64,000 bases of DNA from Altererythrobacter sp. H2 (GCF_035319885.1 NZ_CP141285.1:620001-684000); one strand, 5' to 3'. Shown: positions 50,578 through 60,613, counted from the stretch's first letter. Notes: generated by a model not told the origin, from the letters alone. Made by a program: numbers and translations.

Positions 50578-51489
50578 TTGAACAACAACAACAATCGCAA
50601 CAACAACAGCAACAACAATCGCCGCCGCGGGCGCGGCAATCGCAGCCAGGGTGGCGGCAATCCGGGTCAGCAGAACCGGATTGACAGCCGTGCGCGCGGC
50701 AATGCGCCGCAGATGCTGGATAAGTACAAGAAGCTCGCGCAGGACGCCCAGCACAATGGCGACCGGGTGCAGATGGAGTACTATCTGCAGTTCGCTGATC
50801 ACTATTTCCGGGTGCTGGCCGACAACAAGGCGCGCCAGGATGAAACGCGCGGCCCCCGCCGTGACGAGCGCGAACCCGACGACGATGATGACACCGGCGA
50901 ACAGGGCGGTGACGACTACCGCCGCAATGCCCAGCGCCGCCCGCAAGGCCGCCGCGACGAGCAGGATTCGATCGAGCGCGGCAGCGAAGGTGACGAAGGC
51001 TCGGCGGACGATACGCCGTTCGGGCGCGATGATCGGCCGGCACGCGATGACCGGCCTGTGCGGCGGGAACGGCCTGCCCGCCAGGACCGTAGTGCTCGCG
51101 ATGACCGTTCCCGTGAAGATCGGCCCCGCGAAGATCGCGTCCGCGATGACCGGCCGCGCGAGAACCGGAGCGAGGATCGCCCCCGTGACGAACAGGCACC
51201 TGCCACTGACGAAGCGGCCGAGCGTCGCCCGCGCCGCCGCGCCGCCACCCGTGATGCCACCCGTGACGATAGCGCGGCCGCTGCGCCTCGGGCAGCCCGG
51301 GCTCCGAAAGCCGAAGCCCCAAAGTCGGATGCAGGCGGCGATTTCGATGTGTCCGTCTTGCCGCCATCCATCAAGGCGGCCAGCCAGGATGACGATGGCG
51401 CCAAGCCCCGGCTCAAGCCGCGCCGCCGCCGTGCTGGCGGAGAAGCGGACGGGCCAGCGGAAGGTGCGGTCGAGACCGTCGATTCCTGA
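50578..51489 (+). CDS. DUF4167 protein, Asn/Arg/Asp-rich
   Basis: The product is 303 aa if the TTG at 50578 is the start; that codon has an AGAGGAAGA ribosome site 7 nt upstream and gives the family-typical MNNNNNRNNN opening. A frame opening at 50434 would add a non-conserved leader. The DUF4167 core is IDSRARGNAPQMLDKYKKLA followed by YYLQFADHYFRVLADN. The rest is a low-complexity Arg/Asp-rich region of RDDR-type repeats. The family is alphaproteobacterial; nucleic-acid binding is suggested by composition only. Confidence 0.85.
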   Translation: MNNNNNRNNNSNNNRRRGRGNRSQGGGNPGQQNRIDSRARGNAPQMLDKYKKLAQDAQHNGDRVQMEYYLQFADHYFRVLADNKARQDETRGPRRDEREPDDDDDTGEQGGDDYRRNAQRRPQGRRDEQDSIERGSEGDEGSADDTPFGRDDRPARDDRPVRRERPARQDRSARDDRSREDRPREDRVRDDRPRENRSEDRPRDEQAPATDEAAERRPRRRAATRDATRDDSAAAAPRAARAPKAEAPKSDAGGDFDVSVLPPSIKAASQDDDGAKPRLKPRRRRAGGEADGPAEGAVETVDS

Positions 51490-51520
51490 CGGTACCGCAC
51501 CGCTGACGAGGGGCGGCTAA

Positions 51521-53101
51521 ATGGAACGGCTTCCCGCTCTGATCGGCCGCTACCCGCGCCTTGCCGCGCTCCTGTTCGGGCTGCTTGCGGCAACCGGGTT
51601 TCCCCCGCTCGGCCTGTGGCCGCTGGCCCTGCTGGGCATGGCGGGCCTGTTCCATCTGGCGGCAGGGGCCCAGAGCGTCCGCCGGGCCGCCCTGCTTGGC
51701 TGGCTGTTCGGGGTGGCGCACTTCACCCTCGCCAACAACTGGATCGCGACCGCTTTCACCTACCAGGCTGAAATGCCGCAATGGCTGGGCTGGATCGCGG
51801 TGCCGCTGCTGGCGCTCTATCTGGCGGTCTATCCCGCGCTCGCCGCCGCTGCGGTGCGCTGGCTGGGGAAAGGCACCGCTTCCGGCCTGCCGCTCGCCTT
51901 GCTTGCGGCAGGCGCCTGGACGGTCAGCGAATGGCTGCGCAGCTGGGTCTTTACCGGCTATGCATGGGATCCGTTCGGGCTGGCCCTGCTCGGCCCGTTC
52001 GACCGTCCGGGGCTTGCGGCGCTCCTGCCGTGGCTGGGCACTTATGCCTTGTCCGGCCTTGCGGTGCTGCTCGGGGTTGGCCTGTGGCATCTTCTGGCCT
52101 CGCGCCGCTGGCTTGCGGGCGGGGCGGCTCTCGTCTTGATGACCGTCGGCATGTACCTGCCAGCGCCGCAGCAGCGCGACGGCACGCTCGCCTATACCCT
52201 GATCCAGCCTGACATCCGGCAGGAAGAGCTCGACGATCCGACCAAGTTCGAGGAGCAGTTCCAGCGCATCGCGCGGCTCACCGCGCGCGCCGATCCGCGC
52301 GAGCGGCGGCTGGTGCTGTGGCCCGAATCGGGCGTGCCCGACTACCTGCGCGATGGCTATCCCCAGCGCTATTATGACCGGATGACCGCCGGGGGAGACC
52401 CGAAGTTCGCCCGCTTCCGCATCGGCCGCACCATCGGCCCCAACAGCCTGCTGCTCACCGGCGCGGTCGACCTGGAGATCCGCGATGGCCGGGCAGCGGG
52501 AGCGCGCAATGCGGTAACCGCGCTCGACAGCAGCGGGCGGATCGTCGGCGGATATGACAAGGCGCACCTTGTGCCCTACGGCGAATACCTCGCCCTGCGC
52601 TGGCTGCTCGAGCCGCTCGGCGCGACCCGGCTGGTGGCGGGGACGATCGACTTCTGGCCCGGGCCCGGCCCGCGCACGCTCGACCTCGGCGCCTATGGCC
52701 GGGCCGGGATCCAGATCTGCTACGAGATCGTGTTTTCAGGCCAGGTGGCTGATCGCGCCAACCGGCCCGATTATCTGTTCAACCCGTCCAACGATGGCTG
52801 GTTCGGCAGCTGGGGCCCGCCCCAGCATCTGGCCCAGGCGCGGATGCGGGCCATCGAGGAAGGGCTGCCGGTCCTGCGCTCCACCACCACCGGAATCAGC
52901 GCAGTGATCGATGCACAGGGCGTGGTGCGCCAGCATATCCCGATGCATCGGGCCGAGAAGATCGAGGGCGTAATCCCGCCTGCCGCGGCGCCGACGCTGT
53001 TCAGCCGCCTTGGCAACGCCTTGCCGCTGGCCTGGGCCTTTCTGGCGCTGGCTGCATCGGTGTTTGCATCCTCGGTTGCCATGCGCCGGCGCTCTCGCTA
53101 A
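51521..53101 (+). CDS. lnt: Apolipoprotein N-acyltransferase
   Basis: The product is 526 aa. An N-terminal membrane domain of about six helices is followed by a nitrilase-fold periplasmic domain with the catalytic triad E269 (WPESGVP), K347 (DKAHLVPYGEY) and C400 (QICYEIVFSG). A last helix ends the protein. It adds the third acyl chain to lipoproteins, such as the SodC-type and other lipoproteins in this window. The gene is separated from metK by 42 bp. Confidence 0.96.
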   Translation: MERLPALIGRYPRLAALLFGLLAATGFPPLGLWPLALLGMAGLFHLAAGAQSVRRAALLGWLFGVAHFTLANNWIATAFTYQAEMPQWLGWIAVPLLALYLAVYPALAAAAVRWLGKGTASGLPLALLAAGAWTVSEWLRSWVFTGYAWDPFGLALLGPFDRPGLAALLPWLGTYALSGLAVLLGVGLWHLLASRRWLAGGAALVLMTVGMYLPAPQQRDGTLAYTLIQPDIRQEELDDPTKFEEQFQRIARLTARADPRERRLVLWPESGVPDYLRDGYPQRYYDRMTAGGDPKFARFRIGRTIGPNSLLLTGAVDLEIRDGRAAGARNAVTALDSSGRIVGGYDKAHLVPYGEYLALRWLLEPLGATRLVAGTIDFWPGPGPRTLDLGAYGRAGIQICYEIVFSGQVADRANRPDYLFNPSNDGWFGSWGPPQHLAQARMRAIEEGLPVLRSTTTGISAVIDAQGVVRQHIPMHRAEKIEGVIPPAAAPTLFSRLGNALPLAWAFLALAASVFASSVAMRRRSR

Positions 53102-53143
53102 CAACGGGGCACACATAAAGCTTCCTTTATATCGGGACTCCCC

Positions 53144-54388
53144 ATGCGCAGCAGCTTCCTCTTCACGTCGGAAAGCGTTTCCGAAGGACACCCGGACAAG
53201 GTTTCGGACCAGATTTCCGATTCGATTGTCGACCTGTTCCTGTCGAAGGACGCCGAAGCGCGGGTTGCGTGCGAAACGCTGACCACCACCCAGCGCGTGG
53301 TGCTGGCCGGGGAAATCCGCTGCAAGGGCGTGTTCGAGAACGGCGCATGGGCTCCCGGCGCGCTGGAAGAGATCGAGCAGACCGTGCGCAACACCGTGCG
53401 GGAAATCGGCTACCAGCAGGACGGGTTCCACTGGCAGACGCTGACCTTCGAGAACCACCTGCACGGGCAGAGCGCGCATATCGCGCAAGGGGTCGACGCC
53501 GGCGGGGAAGGCTCCAACAAGGATGAGGGCGCGGGCGATCAGGGGATCATGTTCGGCTATGCCAGCGACGAGACGCCCGACCTGATGCCGGCCACGCTCG
53601 ACTACAGCCACAAGATACTTGAACGCATGGCGGCTGACCGCAAGAGCGGTGCGGCCCCGTTCCTCGAGCCCGACGCCAAGAGCCAGGTTACCCTGCGCTA
53701 CGAAAACGAAAAGCCGGCCGAGGCGACCGCGATCGTGGTCTCCACCCAGCACGCGGTCGATTACTGCATGCCCTGGACCGACGGCGACAAATCCGGCGGT
53801 GACGCGGCGAAGTATGCGCAGCTGGAAGCCTACGTGAAGGGCGTGATCGCCGATGTGCTCCCGGCCGGGCTGCTGACTGCGAACACGGTCTATCACATCA
53901 ACCCTACCGGCCGGTTCGAGATCGGCGGGCCGGATGGCGACGCCGGGCTGACCGGGCGCAAGATCATCGTCGATACCTATGGCGGCGCGGCCCCGCACGG
54001 CGGCGGCGCGTTCAGCGGCAAGGACCCCACCAAGGTGGACCGCTCAGCCGCCTATATCACCCGCTACCTTGCCAAGAACGTGGTCGCGGCCGGCCTGGCG
54101 CGGCGCTGCACGATCCAGATCGCCTATGCCATCGGGGTGTCGGAGCCGCTGTCGCTCTATGTCGACCTCCACGGCACCGGCAAGGGCGTGACCGAGGCCC
54201 AGCTGGAGCAGATCCTGCCCGGACTCGTCCGCCTGACCCCGCGCGGCATCCGCACCCACCTCGGCCTGAACAAGCCGATCTATCGCACCAGCGCCGCCTA
54301 TGGCCACTTCGGCCGCAAGCCGGAGGGCGACCTGTTCCCCTGGGAACGGACCGATCTGGTAGACCGGCTCAGGGCCGCAGCGGGCTGA
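53144..54388 (+). CDS. metK: S-adenosylmethionine synthetase
   Basis: The product is 414 aa. Signatures: [20 protein letters not shown] at the N-terminus (ATP and methionine site), [13 protein letters not shown] in the middle and the later [19 protein letters not shown], in part, of the phosphate loop. It makes SAM from methionine and ATP. The 42-nt leader has a small hairpin (ATAAAG/CTTTAT) and a CCCC just before the ATG that could pair with an upstream GGGG. Confidence 0.97.
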   Translation: MRSSFLFTSESVSEGHPDKVSDQISDSIVDLFLSKDAEARVACETLTTTQRVVLAGEIRCKGVFENGAWAPGALEEIEQTVRNTVREIGYQQDGFHWQTLTFENHLHGQSAHIAQGVDAGGEGSNKDEGAGDQGIMFGYASDETPDLMPATLDYSHKILERMAADRKSGAAPFLEPDAKSQVTLRYENEKPAEATAIVVSTQHAVDYCMPWTDGDKSGGDAAKYAQLEAYVKGVIADVLPAGLLTANTVYHINPTGRFEIGGPDGDAGLTGRKIIVDTYGGAAPHGGGAFSGKDPTKVDRSAAYITRYLAKNVVAAGLARRCTIQIAYAIGVSEPLSLYVDLHGTGKGVTEAQLEQILPGLVRLTPRGIRTHLGLNKPIYRTSAAYGHFGRKPEGDLFPWERTDLVDRLRAAAG

Positions 54389-54416
54389 TCAAACGCCCGG
54401 CTAAGCAAGATCCCGG

Positions 54417-55064
54417 TTAAGTGAGATAATGCGCGGTCGTCTTGGCGGCCACGTCCTCGGCGCTTACGCCCGGGGCCAGTTCGATCAGGCGGAACGGGCT
54501 GGCGTGATCGGGGCGCTGGAACACCGCCAGGTCGGTGATCACCATGTCGACCACGTCCCGGCCCGTCAGCGGCAGGGTGCAGGCGGGTATGAACTTGGAG
54601 CTGCCGTCCTTGGCGCAGTGTTCCATCACCACGATGATCTTCTTGACCCCGGCAACGAGGTCCATCGCCCCGCCCATGCCCTTGATCATCTTGCCGGGTA
54701 CCATCCAGTTGGCAATGTCGCCGTTCTCGGCCACTTCCATCGCGCCGAGCACGGTCAGGTCGATGTGCCCGCCCCGGATCATGGCAAAGCTCGCCGCGCT
54801 GTCGAAATAGGCGCTGTGCGCCAGTTCGCTGATGGTCTGCTTGCCGGCGTTGATCAGATCGGCGTCGACCTCATCGTCGAGCGGGAACGGCCCGATACCG
54901 AGCATTCCGTTCTCGCTCTGCAGGGTCACGTCCATCCCGTCCGGGATATGGTTCGCCACCAGCGTCGGGATGCCGATGCCGAGGTTGACGTAATATCCGT
55001 CCTGCAATTCCTGTGCGGCGCGGGCGGCCATCTGGTCGCGGGTCCAGCCTGACGTATCGGTCAT
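54417..55064 (-). CDS. scoB: 3-oxoacid CoA-transferase subunit B
   Basis: The product is 215 aa from the ATG at 55064; the longer frame to 55262 runs into the lipoprotein gene. The subunit B signature includes the catalytic Glu in [12 protein letters not shown], with [15 protein letters not shown] before it and [14 protein letters not shown] later. With subunit A it moves CoA between succinyl-CoA and acetoacetate. It is read in the order scoA, lipoprotein, scoB. Confidence 0.94.
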   Translation of the reverse strand: MTDTSGWTRDQMAARAAQELQDGYYVNLGIGIPTLVANHIPDGMDVTLQSENGMLGIGPFPLDDEVDADLINAGKQTISELAHSAYFDSAASFAMIRGGHIDLTVLGAMEVAENGDIANWMVPGKMIKGMGGAMDLVAGVKKIIVVMEHCAKDGSSKFIPACTLPLTGRDVVDMVITDLAVFQRPDHASPFRLIELAPGVSAEDVAAKTTAHYLT

Positions 55065-55068
55065 GGGT

Positions 55069-55986
55069 TCAGTCTTCCTTGGCCGCATCCGGTGCGGCAA
55101 CGAGGGTGGGGGTAAGGAACCAGCCTTCGCCGAACAGGCTCTCGAGCGGAGCGGCGGCGGCCGGGTTGCGGAGGAAATCGAACAGTTCGTCGAAATCGCC
55201 GCGGCTGTCGCCGGCAATCGCGACCACGCAATGGGTCTGGGCCAGTTCGCGGCGGCGGGCATCCTTGCGGTCCTCCGCGCGGCGCATCAGCAGCAGCCCG
55301 TCGCGCCCCCACGGGTCGAGCCCGCTGGCGAGCAGCTGCTCGCGGACCCGGCCAGCCTCGATTGCGGGCACCTCGGAAGCCCAGAAGACGGCCACATCCT
55401 GCAGGCGCAGTTCGGCCAGGACTTCGGCCAGGTTCGGGTTGGCAGGGATGGCGCTGGCAGTGTCGAGCTTGCCGCCGGCCGGATCGAGATCGACCAGCAC
55501 GGCCGGGGGCAGGATGGCGCACTCGCTCATCACCGGCTCCAGCGATCCCGGGCGTGCCAGCACCGCCGACCGGCGCGGGGCATCGACCGGATCGAGCCGT
55601 GCCTGCTCGGCTGCATGGAGGTAAAAGGCGGCATAGGGATTGACCGGCTCGGCTGCAAAGACCGACCCCGTTGCGCTGGCCGAAGTGTTTGCCGCCACAG
55701 CCGCCGGGCGTGCGCTCCGGGCGGCCGCGACCGTGGAACGCGGAGCGGGCGGGGGCGGGATCGTGACCACGGTCGGTGCGGGTTCACCTGCGATCACGGC
55801 CACCACCGGATCGGCCGGCGCTTGCGCGTTCGCGCTGGCCGGGTCGGTATCCTGCCTGTCACGCACCAGGATGCCGCTGGCCGCGATGGCCGGAATTGCA
55901 GCCGCGACGCAGCCGCCCAGCGCGCCCGGCAGGGCCAGCAGCGCGGCCAGAAGGGTGGCCCGGTGCAGGGTCACGCGTGGGTTCAC
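55069..55986 (-). CDS. HAD-like lipoprotein encoded between the CoA-transferase subunits
   Basis: The product is 305 aa. A signal peptide ends in the lipobox LGGC. A disordered Ala/Pro linker (to about residue 115) is followed by a domain with features of the HAD class B/acid-phosphatase fold: [10 protein letters not shown] in place of the DxDxT motif, [10 protein letters not shown] for motif II and [19 protein letters not shown] for motif IV. If the first motif's second Asp is intact (DLD), activity is possible. No family is securely recognised. It starts 4 bp into scoA's end and ends 5 bp before scoB. Confidence 0.65.
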   Translation of the reverse strand: MNPRVTLHRATLLAALLALPGALGGCVAAAIPAIAASGILVRDRQDTDPASANAQAPADPVVAVIAGEPAPTVVTIPPPPAPRSTVAAARSARPAAVAANTSASATGSVFAAEPVNPYAAFYLHAAEQARLDPVDAPRRSAVLARPGSLEPVMSECAILPPAVLVDLDPAGGKLDTASAIPANPNLAEVLAELRLQDVAVFWASEVPAIEAGRVREQLLASGLDPWGRDGLLLMRRAEDRKDARRRELAQTHCVVAIAGDSRGDFDELFDFLRNPAAAAPLESLFGEGWFLTPTLVAAPDAAKED

Positions 55987-56690
55987 GCGGGCACCGGTTC
56001 GCGCACGGTGCGGAATTCGATCTTCTTGTCGTAAGGGGCGCCCAGGATCATCCGCTGGACATAGACGCCGGGCAGGTGAATGCAGTCAGGGTCGAGGCTG
56101 CCGGCCGGCACGATTTCCTCCACCTCGACCACGCAGACCTTGCCGCAGGTTGCCGCCGGCACGTTGAAATTGCGCGCGGTCTTGCGGAAAACGACATTGC
56201 CGGTCTCGTCAGCCTTCCACGCCTTGACGATGGCAAGATCGGCGAAGATGCCGCGTTCCAGGATGTAATCCTGCCCGTCGAATTGCTTCACTTCCTTGCC
56301 CTCGGCCACCAGCGTGCCGACCCCGGTCCGGGTGTAGAAGCCGGGAATGCCGGCCCCGCCTGCGCGCATCCGTTCGGCCAGCGTGCCCTGGGGGCAGAAC
56401 TCCACCTCCAGCTCGCCGGAAAGGTATTGCCGCTCGAATTCCTTGTTCTCGCCCACGTAGCTGGAGATCATTTTCCGGACCTGCCGGGTGCGCAGCAGCT
56501 TGCCGATGCCTTCGTTGTCGATCCCGGCATTGTTGCTGGCGAAAGTCAGGCCGGTGACGCCCGAGTCGCGGATCGCGTCGAGCAGGCGTTCCGGAATGCC
56601 GCACAGGCCAAAGCCTCCGGCGGCGATCAGCATGCCATCGCGCAGCACGCCGTCGAGTGCGGCGGTGGCATCGGGATAGAGCTTGTTCAT
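55983..56690 (-). CDS. scoA: 3-oxoacid CoA-transferase subunit A
   Basis: The product is 235 aa. The subunit A signature GGFGLCGIPERLLDAIRDSG, in part, and the CoA-binding region around ASNNAGIDNEGIGKLL are clear, as are GGAGIPGFYTRTGVGT and the later KTARNFNVPAATCGKV. It forms the enzyme with scoB, but the two genes are separated by the lipoprotein gene, with which it overlaps by four bases. Confidence 0.94.
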   Translation of the reverse strand: MNKLYPDATAALDGVLRDGMLIAAGGFGLCGIPERLLDAIRDSGVTGLTFASNNAGIDNEGIGKLLRTRQVRKMISSYVGENKEFERQYLSGELEVEFCPQGTLAERMRAGGAGIPGFYTRTGVGTLVAEGKEVKQFDGQDYILERGIFADLAIVKAWKADETGNVVFRKTARNFNVPAATCGKVCVVEVEEIVPAGSLDPDCIHLPGVYVQRMILGAPYDKKIEFRTVREPVPA

Positions 56691-56925
56691 CAGGTGTCTC
56701 CGTTTGCCGATCTGTTAGGCCGCCAGGCAAAAGCGGGCAAGGGGGCGGGTCTGACCATGCTGCATTTGCGTAACAAAAATGCTGCACTTGCGAAGCCATT
56801 TTGGCGCTAATTGTGGCCCCTGCACCAATCCGACCGGGTTTTGCCTCGACTATGTTGCAAGACTTGCAACTGAGCGTGCTTATTTCGCACTTGCACAATA
56901 TGTGCGCCCCCGGCATATGAAGCAG

Positions 56926-56986
56926 GCCTTTTAGGCATCCTCTCCCAAGACTTTCCAGCCCCGGCCCCAGTGGTCGGGGCTTTTTT
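56926..56986 (+). ncRNA. Candidate small RNA with CCTCTCCC motif and intrinsic terminator
   Basis: No protein gene on the plus strand precedes a strong terminator at 56957-56986, in a 452-bp gap between divergent scoA and the AAA ATPase gene. A TTGCAC-N17-CATATG promoter-like pair (56891-56919) would start an RNA of about 60 nt near 56926. The RNA has an unpaired ATCCTCTCCCAAGAC stretch, like the anti-Shine-Dalgarno loops of known alphaproteobacterial sRNAs, just before the terminator hairpin. The suhB/alpha-r family is a possible match; this is inference. Confidence 0.5.
56957..56986 (+). terminator. Rho-independent terminator with no upstream protein gene
   Basis: The arms AGCCCCG / CGGGGCT (56957-56963, 56975-56981) are followed by TTTTTT. 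It lies 157 bp before the AAA ATPase start, on the same strand, so it must end a transcript that starts inside the intergenic region. Confidence 0.85.
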
Positions 56987-57142
56987 CTTGCCCTCCGGGT
57001 GTCTGCCATACGCCCTGATAGCAGGGCCCAGTCGGTCATTATGGCACTTCGCCGGGCACGTCCGGGCGCTCCTTACGTTTGCATCCCGCAGGCCCAATAC
57101 CTAGCTTGGGCTGGCAAGCGAAGAGATGGGAGCGAGCGCCGC

Positions 57143-59461
57143 ATGGCCGATGCTGACGTGAAAGTGCAGGACAAGACGGTGCGGCTCCAGGTGGCTGCGG
57201 CCCGGCAGGAAGAAAGCGGGCGCGGTGTTGCCCGGATCCCCCGCACGGCTTTCCAGGCGCTGGGCATAACCGATGGCGACGTGGTCGAGATCGTCGGCAA
57301 GCGCAGCACCGCGGCAATCGCCATGGCCTCCTATGACGAGGACGAGGGCCTTGAACTGGTCCGGCTGGATGGCCTCCAGCGCGGCAATGCCGAAGCGGCC
57401 TCGGGCGAGCATGTCCACCTGTCGAAGGCCGAATCGCGCCCCGCCACCCGGGTTGTGTTCGCCCCGGCCCAGCGCGAAATGCGGCTGCAGGGACCGAGCC
57501 AGGCCTTGAAGCGCAACTTCTTCCGCCGCCCGCTGGTGGCAGGAGACCTGGTGGCGACCACCGGCCAGCAGCCGGTCCAGAACATGCCGCCCGAAGTGCA
57601 GCGCATGTTCAGCGTACCCGCCTATGCCCTGACCCAGATCCGCCTGACCGTGGTAGCGACCGTGCCCAAGGGTATTGTCCACATCGACGAGAACACCGAG
57701 GTCGAGCTGCGCGCCGAGTTCGAGGAACCGCGCGATGGCCGTGCAGTGGTCAATTACGACGATGTCGGCGGGATGGGCGAAACGATCCAGCAACTGCGCG
57801 AAATGGTCGAATTGCCGCTGCGCTATCCCGAACTGTTCACCCGGCTGGGGGTCGATCCGCCGCGCGGTGTGCTGCTGCATGGCCCGCCGGGCACCGGCAA
57901 GACCCGCCTGGCGCAGGCCGTTGCCAACGAAAGCGATGCCGAATTCTTCGTCATCAACGGGCCCGAAATCATGGGCTCGGGCTATGGCGAGAGCGAGAAG
58001 CGCCTGCGCGAGGTGTTCGAGGCTGCGGCCAAGGCGGCACCGGCGATTATCTTCATCGACGAGATCGATTCGATCGCGCCCAAGCGCAGCCAGGTTTCGG
58101 GCGAAGCCGAAAAGCGGCTGGTCGCCCAGATGCTCACCCTGATGGACGGGCTGGAGGCGCGCTCCAACATCGTGGTGATCGCCGCCACCAACCGGCCTGA
58201 CGCGATCGACGAGGCGCTGCGCCGCCCCGGCCGGTTCGACCGGGAAATCGTGATCGGCGTGCCGGATGAGCGCGGGCGGCGGGAAATCCTGTCCATCCAT
58301 ACCCGCGGGATGCCGCTGGGGGAGAAAGTCGATCTCGACGAGCTGGCCCGGGTGACCCATGGCTTCGTCGGGGCGGACATTGCCGCGCTGGCGCGTGAAG
58401 CAGCCATCGATGCGGTGCGCCGGATCATGCCACGCCTCGATCTTGATGCCCGCACCATCCCGCCAGAAGTGCTGGAAGATCTGCGCGTGACGCGCGAGGA
58501 TTTCCTCTCTGCGCTCAAACGCATCCAGCCCTCCGCCATGCGCGAGGTGATGGTCCAGGTGCCCAACGTGAGCTGGAGCGACATCGGCGGGGTTGATGAT
58601 GCGGTCGACAAGCTGAAGGAAGGCATCGAACTGCCGCTCAAGAACCCCGATGCCTTTGCCCGGCTCGGCATTCGCCCGGCCAAGGGCTTCCTGCTCTATG
58701 GCCCACCCGGCACCGGCAAGACGCTGTTGGCCAAGGCCGTGGCCAAGGAGGCCGAAGCCAACTTCATCTCGATGAAGTCGAGCGATCTTCTTTCCAAGTG
58801 GTACGGCGAAAGCGAGCAGCAGATTGCCCGCCTGTTCCAGCGTGCCCGTGCGGTTGCGCCGTGCGTGCTGTTCATCGACGAGATCGACAGCCTCGTGCCG
58901 GCACGGGGCAGCGGACAGGGGGAGCCGCAGGTCACGGGCCGCGTGGTCAACACCATCCTCGCGGAAATGGACGGGCTGGAGGAAATGCGCTCGGTCGTGG
59001 TGATCGGGGCGACCAACCGCCCGGCCCTGGTCGATCCGGCCCTGCTGAGGCCCGGCCGGTTTGACGAGCTGGTCTATGTCGGCACGCCTGACCGCAAGGG
59101 CCGCGAGCAGATCCTCGGCATCCACACCCAGCACATGCCGCTGGCCGACGACGTCAGCCTGTCAGACCTGGCGGACAAGACCGAACGCTATACCGGGGCG
59201 GACCTCGAAGACGTGGTCAGGCGCGCAGGCCTCAACGCGCTGCGCCGGGCCGGCGGAGCGGTCGAGACTGTCACAGCGGCCGATTTCGTGGGCGCGTTGG
59301 ACGATTCGCGCGCCACAGTCACGGAAGCGATGGAGAACGAATACAAGAACATGCGCGGGGAGCTCAAGAAACGGGCGGCTGAAGTGCACCCGATCGGATT
59401 CATCCACGAAGGCATGGTCGAGCCGGCACGAGCCCGCAAGCACGGGAAAAACGAAGCCTAG
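57143..59461 (+). CDS. CDC48/VAT-type AAA ATPase with two ATPase domains
   Basis: The product is 772 aa from the ATG at 57143. The N-terminal ~190 residues look like the CDC48 N-domain (VRLQVAAARQEESGRGVARI and later the FFRRPLVAGDLVATTGQQ region, in part). D1 has Walker A GPPGTGKT near 250 and IIFIDEIDSIAPKR; D2 has GPPGTGKT near 520 and VLFIDEIDSLVPAR. Both have second-region-of-homology arginines (RRPGRFDRE, LRPGRFDEL). It is probably a hexameric unfoldase or segregase. Bacterial versions are sporadic, and partners are unknown. Confidence 0.93.
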   Translation: MADADVKVQDKTVRLQVAAARQEESGRGVARIPRTAFQALGITDGDVVEIVGKRSTAAIAMASYDEDEGLELVRLDGLQRGNAEAASGEHVHLSKAESRPATRVVFAPAQREMRLQGPSQALKRNFFRRPLVAGDLVATTGQQPVQNMPPEVQRMFSVPAYALTQIRLTVVATVPKGIVHIDENTEVELRAEFEEPRDGRAVVNYDDVGGMGETIQQLREMVELPLRYPELFTRLGVDPPRGVLLHGPPGTGKTRLAQAVANESDAEFFVINGPEIMGSGYGESEKRLREVFEAAAKAAPAIIFIDEIDSIAPKRSQVSGEAEKRLVAQMLTLMDGLEARSNIVVIAATNRPDAIDEALRRPGRFDREIVIGVPDERGRREILSIHTRGMPLGEKVDLDELARVTHGFVGADIAALAREAAIDAVRRIMPRLDLDARTIPPEVLEDLRVTREDFLSALKRIQPSAMREVMVQVPNVSWSDIGGVDDAVDKLKEGIELPLKNPDAFARLGIRPAKGFLLYGPPGTGKTLLAKAVAKEAEANFISMKSSDLLSKWYGESEQQIARLFQRARAVAPCVLFIDEIDSLVPARGSGQGEPQVTGRVVNTILAEMDGLEEMRSVVVIGATNRPALVDPALLRPGRFDELVYVGTPDRKGREQILGIHTQHMPLADDVSLSDLADKTERYTGADLEDVVRRAGLNALRRAGGAVETVTAADFVGALDDSRATVTEAMENEYKNMRGELKKRAAEVHPIGFIHEGMVEPARARKHGKNEA

Positions 59462-59476
59462 CGGCTGCGGCCTGCC

Positions 59477-60613
59477 TTAGCGCGAGGCGGACGGCGGAGG
59501 CGAAGCGGGAGCAACCTCGATATCGACCCCGGCTGCCGCATCGCCCGCGTCGCCGGCAGCATCGACCCGCTGGCGGGGGATGGCAGTCGGCTGGTTCTCG
59601 CGGATCCAGGCCAGCATGCCCTCGCGCACCGCGCAGCGCAGGTCAAAGGCGTCGCCAGCATTGGCCGCGCTCATCAGCAGGCGGACTTCCATCGTGGTGG
59701 CGGTGGTTTCCGTCACCTGCAGCTTGCGCGAGCGCCCGTCCCACAGCGGGTGTTCCTCCACCATGCCCTCGAATGCGGCGCGGAGCGGCGGCACATCGGC
59801 CAGCGGGTCCAGATGCAGGAACACGCTCCCCAGCAGGGCGGAGCCATGGCGGGTCCAGTTCTGGAAAGTCTGGTCGAGGAAGTAGTTCGACGGCACGATC
59901 AGGCGCCGCTCGTCCCAGATCTTCACCACGACATAGGTAGTGCGGATATCCTCGATCCGGCCCCACTCACCCTCGACGATCACCACGTCGTCGATCCGGA
60001 TCGGCTCGGTCAGCGCCATCTGCAGGCCCGCAATCAGCGATTTGAGGGCGGGTTGGGCGGCAGCGCCCACGGCCAGCCCGGCTAGCCCTGCCGAAGCCAT
60101 CAGCGTCACCCCGATGTCACGCACCCCGGGGATCGACAGCAGCATCATGCCAATGGTGAGGAACACGATCAGGAACGTGCCGATCCGGCTGAAAATGGCC
60201 AGCCGCGTGCGCTTGCGCCGTGCCTGCAGGTTGTCGGCCACGCTGATGTCGGCCTTGAGCACGGCCGCTTCGACCAGCGCCTTCATGACCGCCAGAGCCA
60301 TCCAGCCGACCAGCGCCGGCAGGACGAACCCGGCGATCTTCTCCCATGCGCCAGCCACCAGCGGCGTCTCGCGCGCGGCCAGCACAATGCCCAGCGCGAT
60401 CAGGGCATAGCGCGCCGGCTTGCGCACGTGGTCCACGATCATGTCGTCGGACTGGCTCTCGCTGGCGCGCGTCACCCGGTCCAGCACGAGGAAGGCGAGC
60501 CGGTGGACCAGCAGCGCCGCCAGTACCCCGGCGGCGGCCACGACCAGCGCAAGGCTCACATCGGGCAGCCACCCGGGCAGGCCTTCGAACCAGAGCTCCA
60601 GCCGCTGTCTCAA
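59477..60613 (-). CDS. Mechanosensitive channel of the MscS family
   Basis: The product is 378 aa. Four N-terminal helices are followed by the MscS pore helix (AGLAGLAVGAAAQPALKSLIAG, in part) and the beta domain (RIDDVVIVEGEWGRIEDIRTTYV, in part), then the alpha/beta C-terminus and a disordered tail. It overlaps the polA stop by four bases, so the two are coupled or co-transcribed. Another MscS-type gene with a BON domain is at 44603-46012. Confidence 0.92.
   Translation of the reverse strand: MRQRLELWFEGLPGWLPDVSLALVVAAAGVLAALLVHRLAFLVLDRVTRASESQSDDMIVDHVRKPARYALIALGIVLAARETPLVAGAWEKIAGFVLPALVGWMALAVMKALVEAAVLKADISVADNLQARRKRTRLAIFSRIGTFLIVFLTIGMMLLSIPGVRDIGVTLMASAGLAGLAVGAAAQPALKSLIAGLQMALTEPIRIDDVVIVEGEWGRIEDIRTTYVVVKIWDERRLIVPSNYFLDQTFQNWTRHGSALLGSVFLHLDPLADVPPLRAAFEGMVEEHPLWDGRSRKLQVTETTATTMEVRLLMSAANAGDAFDLRCAVREGMLAWIRENQPTAIPRQRVDAAGDAGDAAAGVDIEVAPASPPPSASR

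Noticed and set aside
57101-59134. A 677-codon minus-strand frame opposite the CDC48 gene
   Set aside because: Antisense shadow of a well-supported AAA ATPase; no family features.
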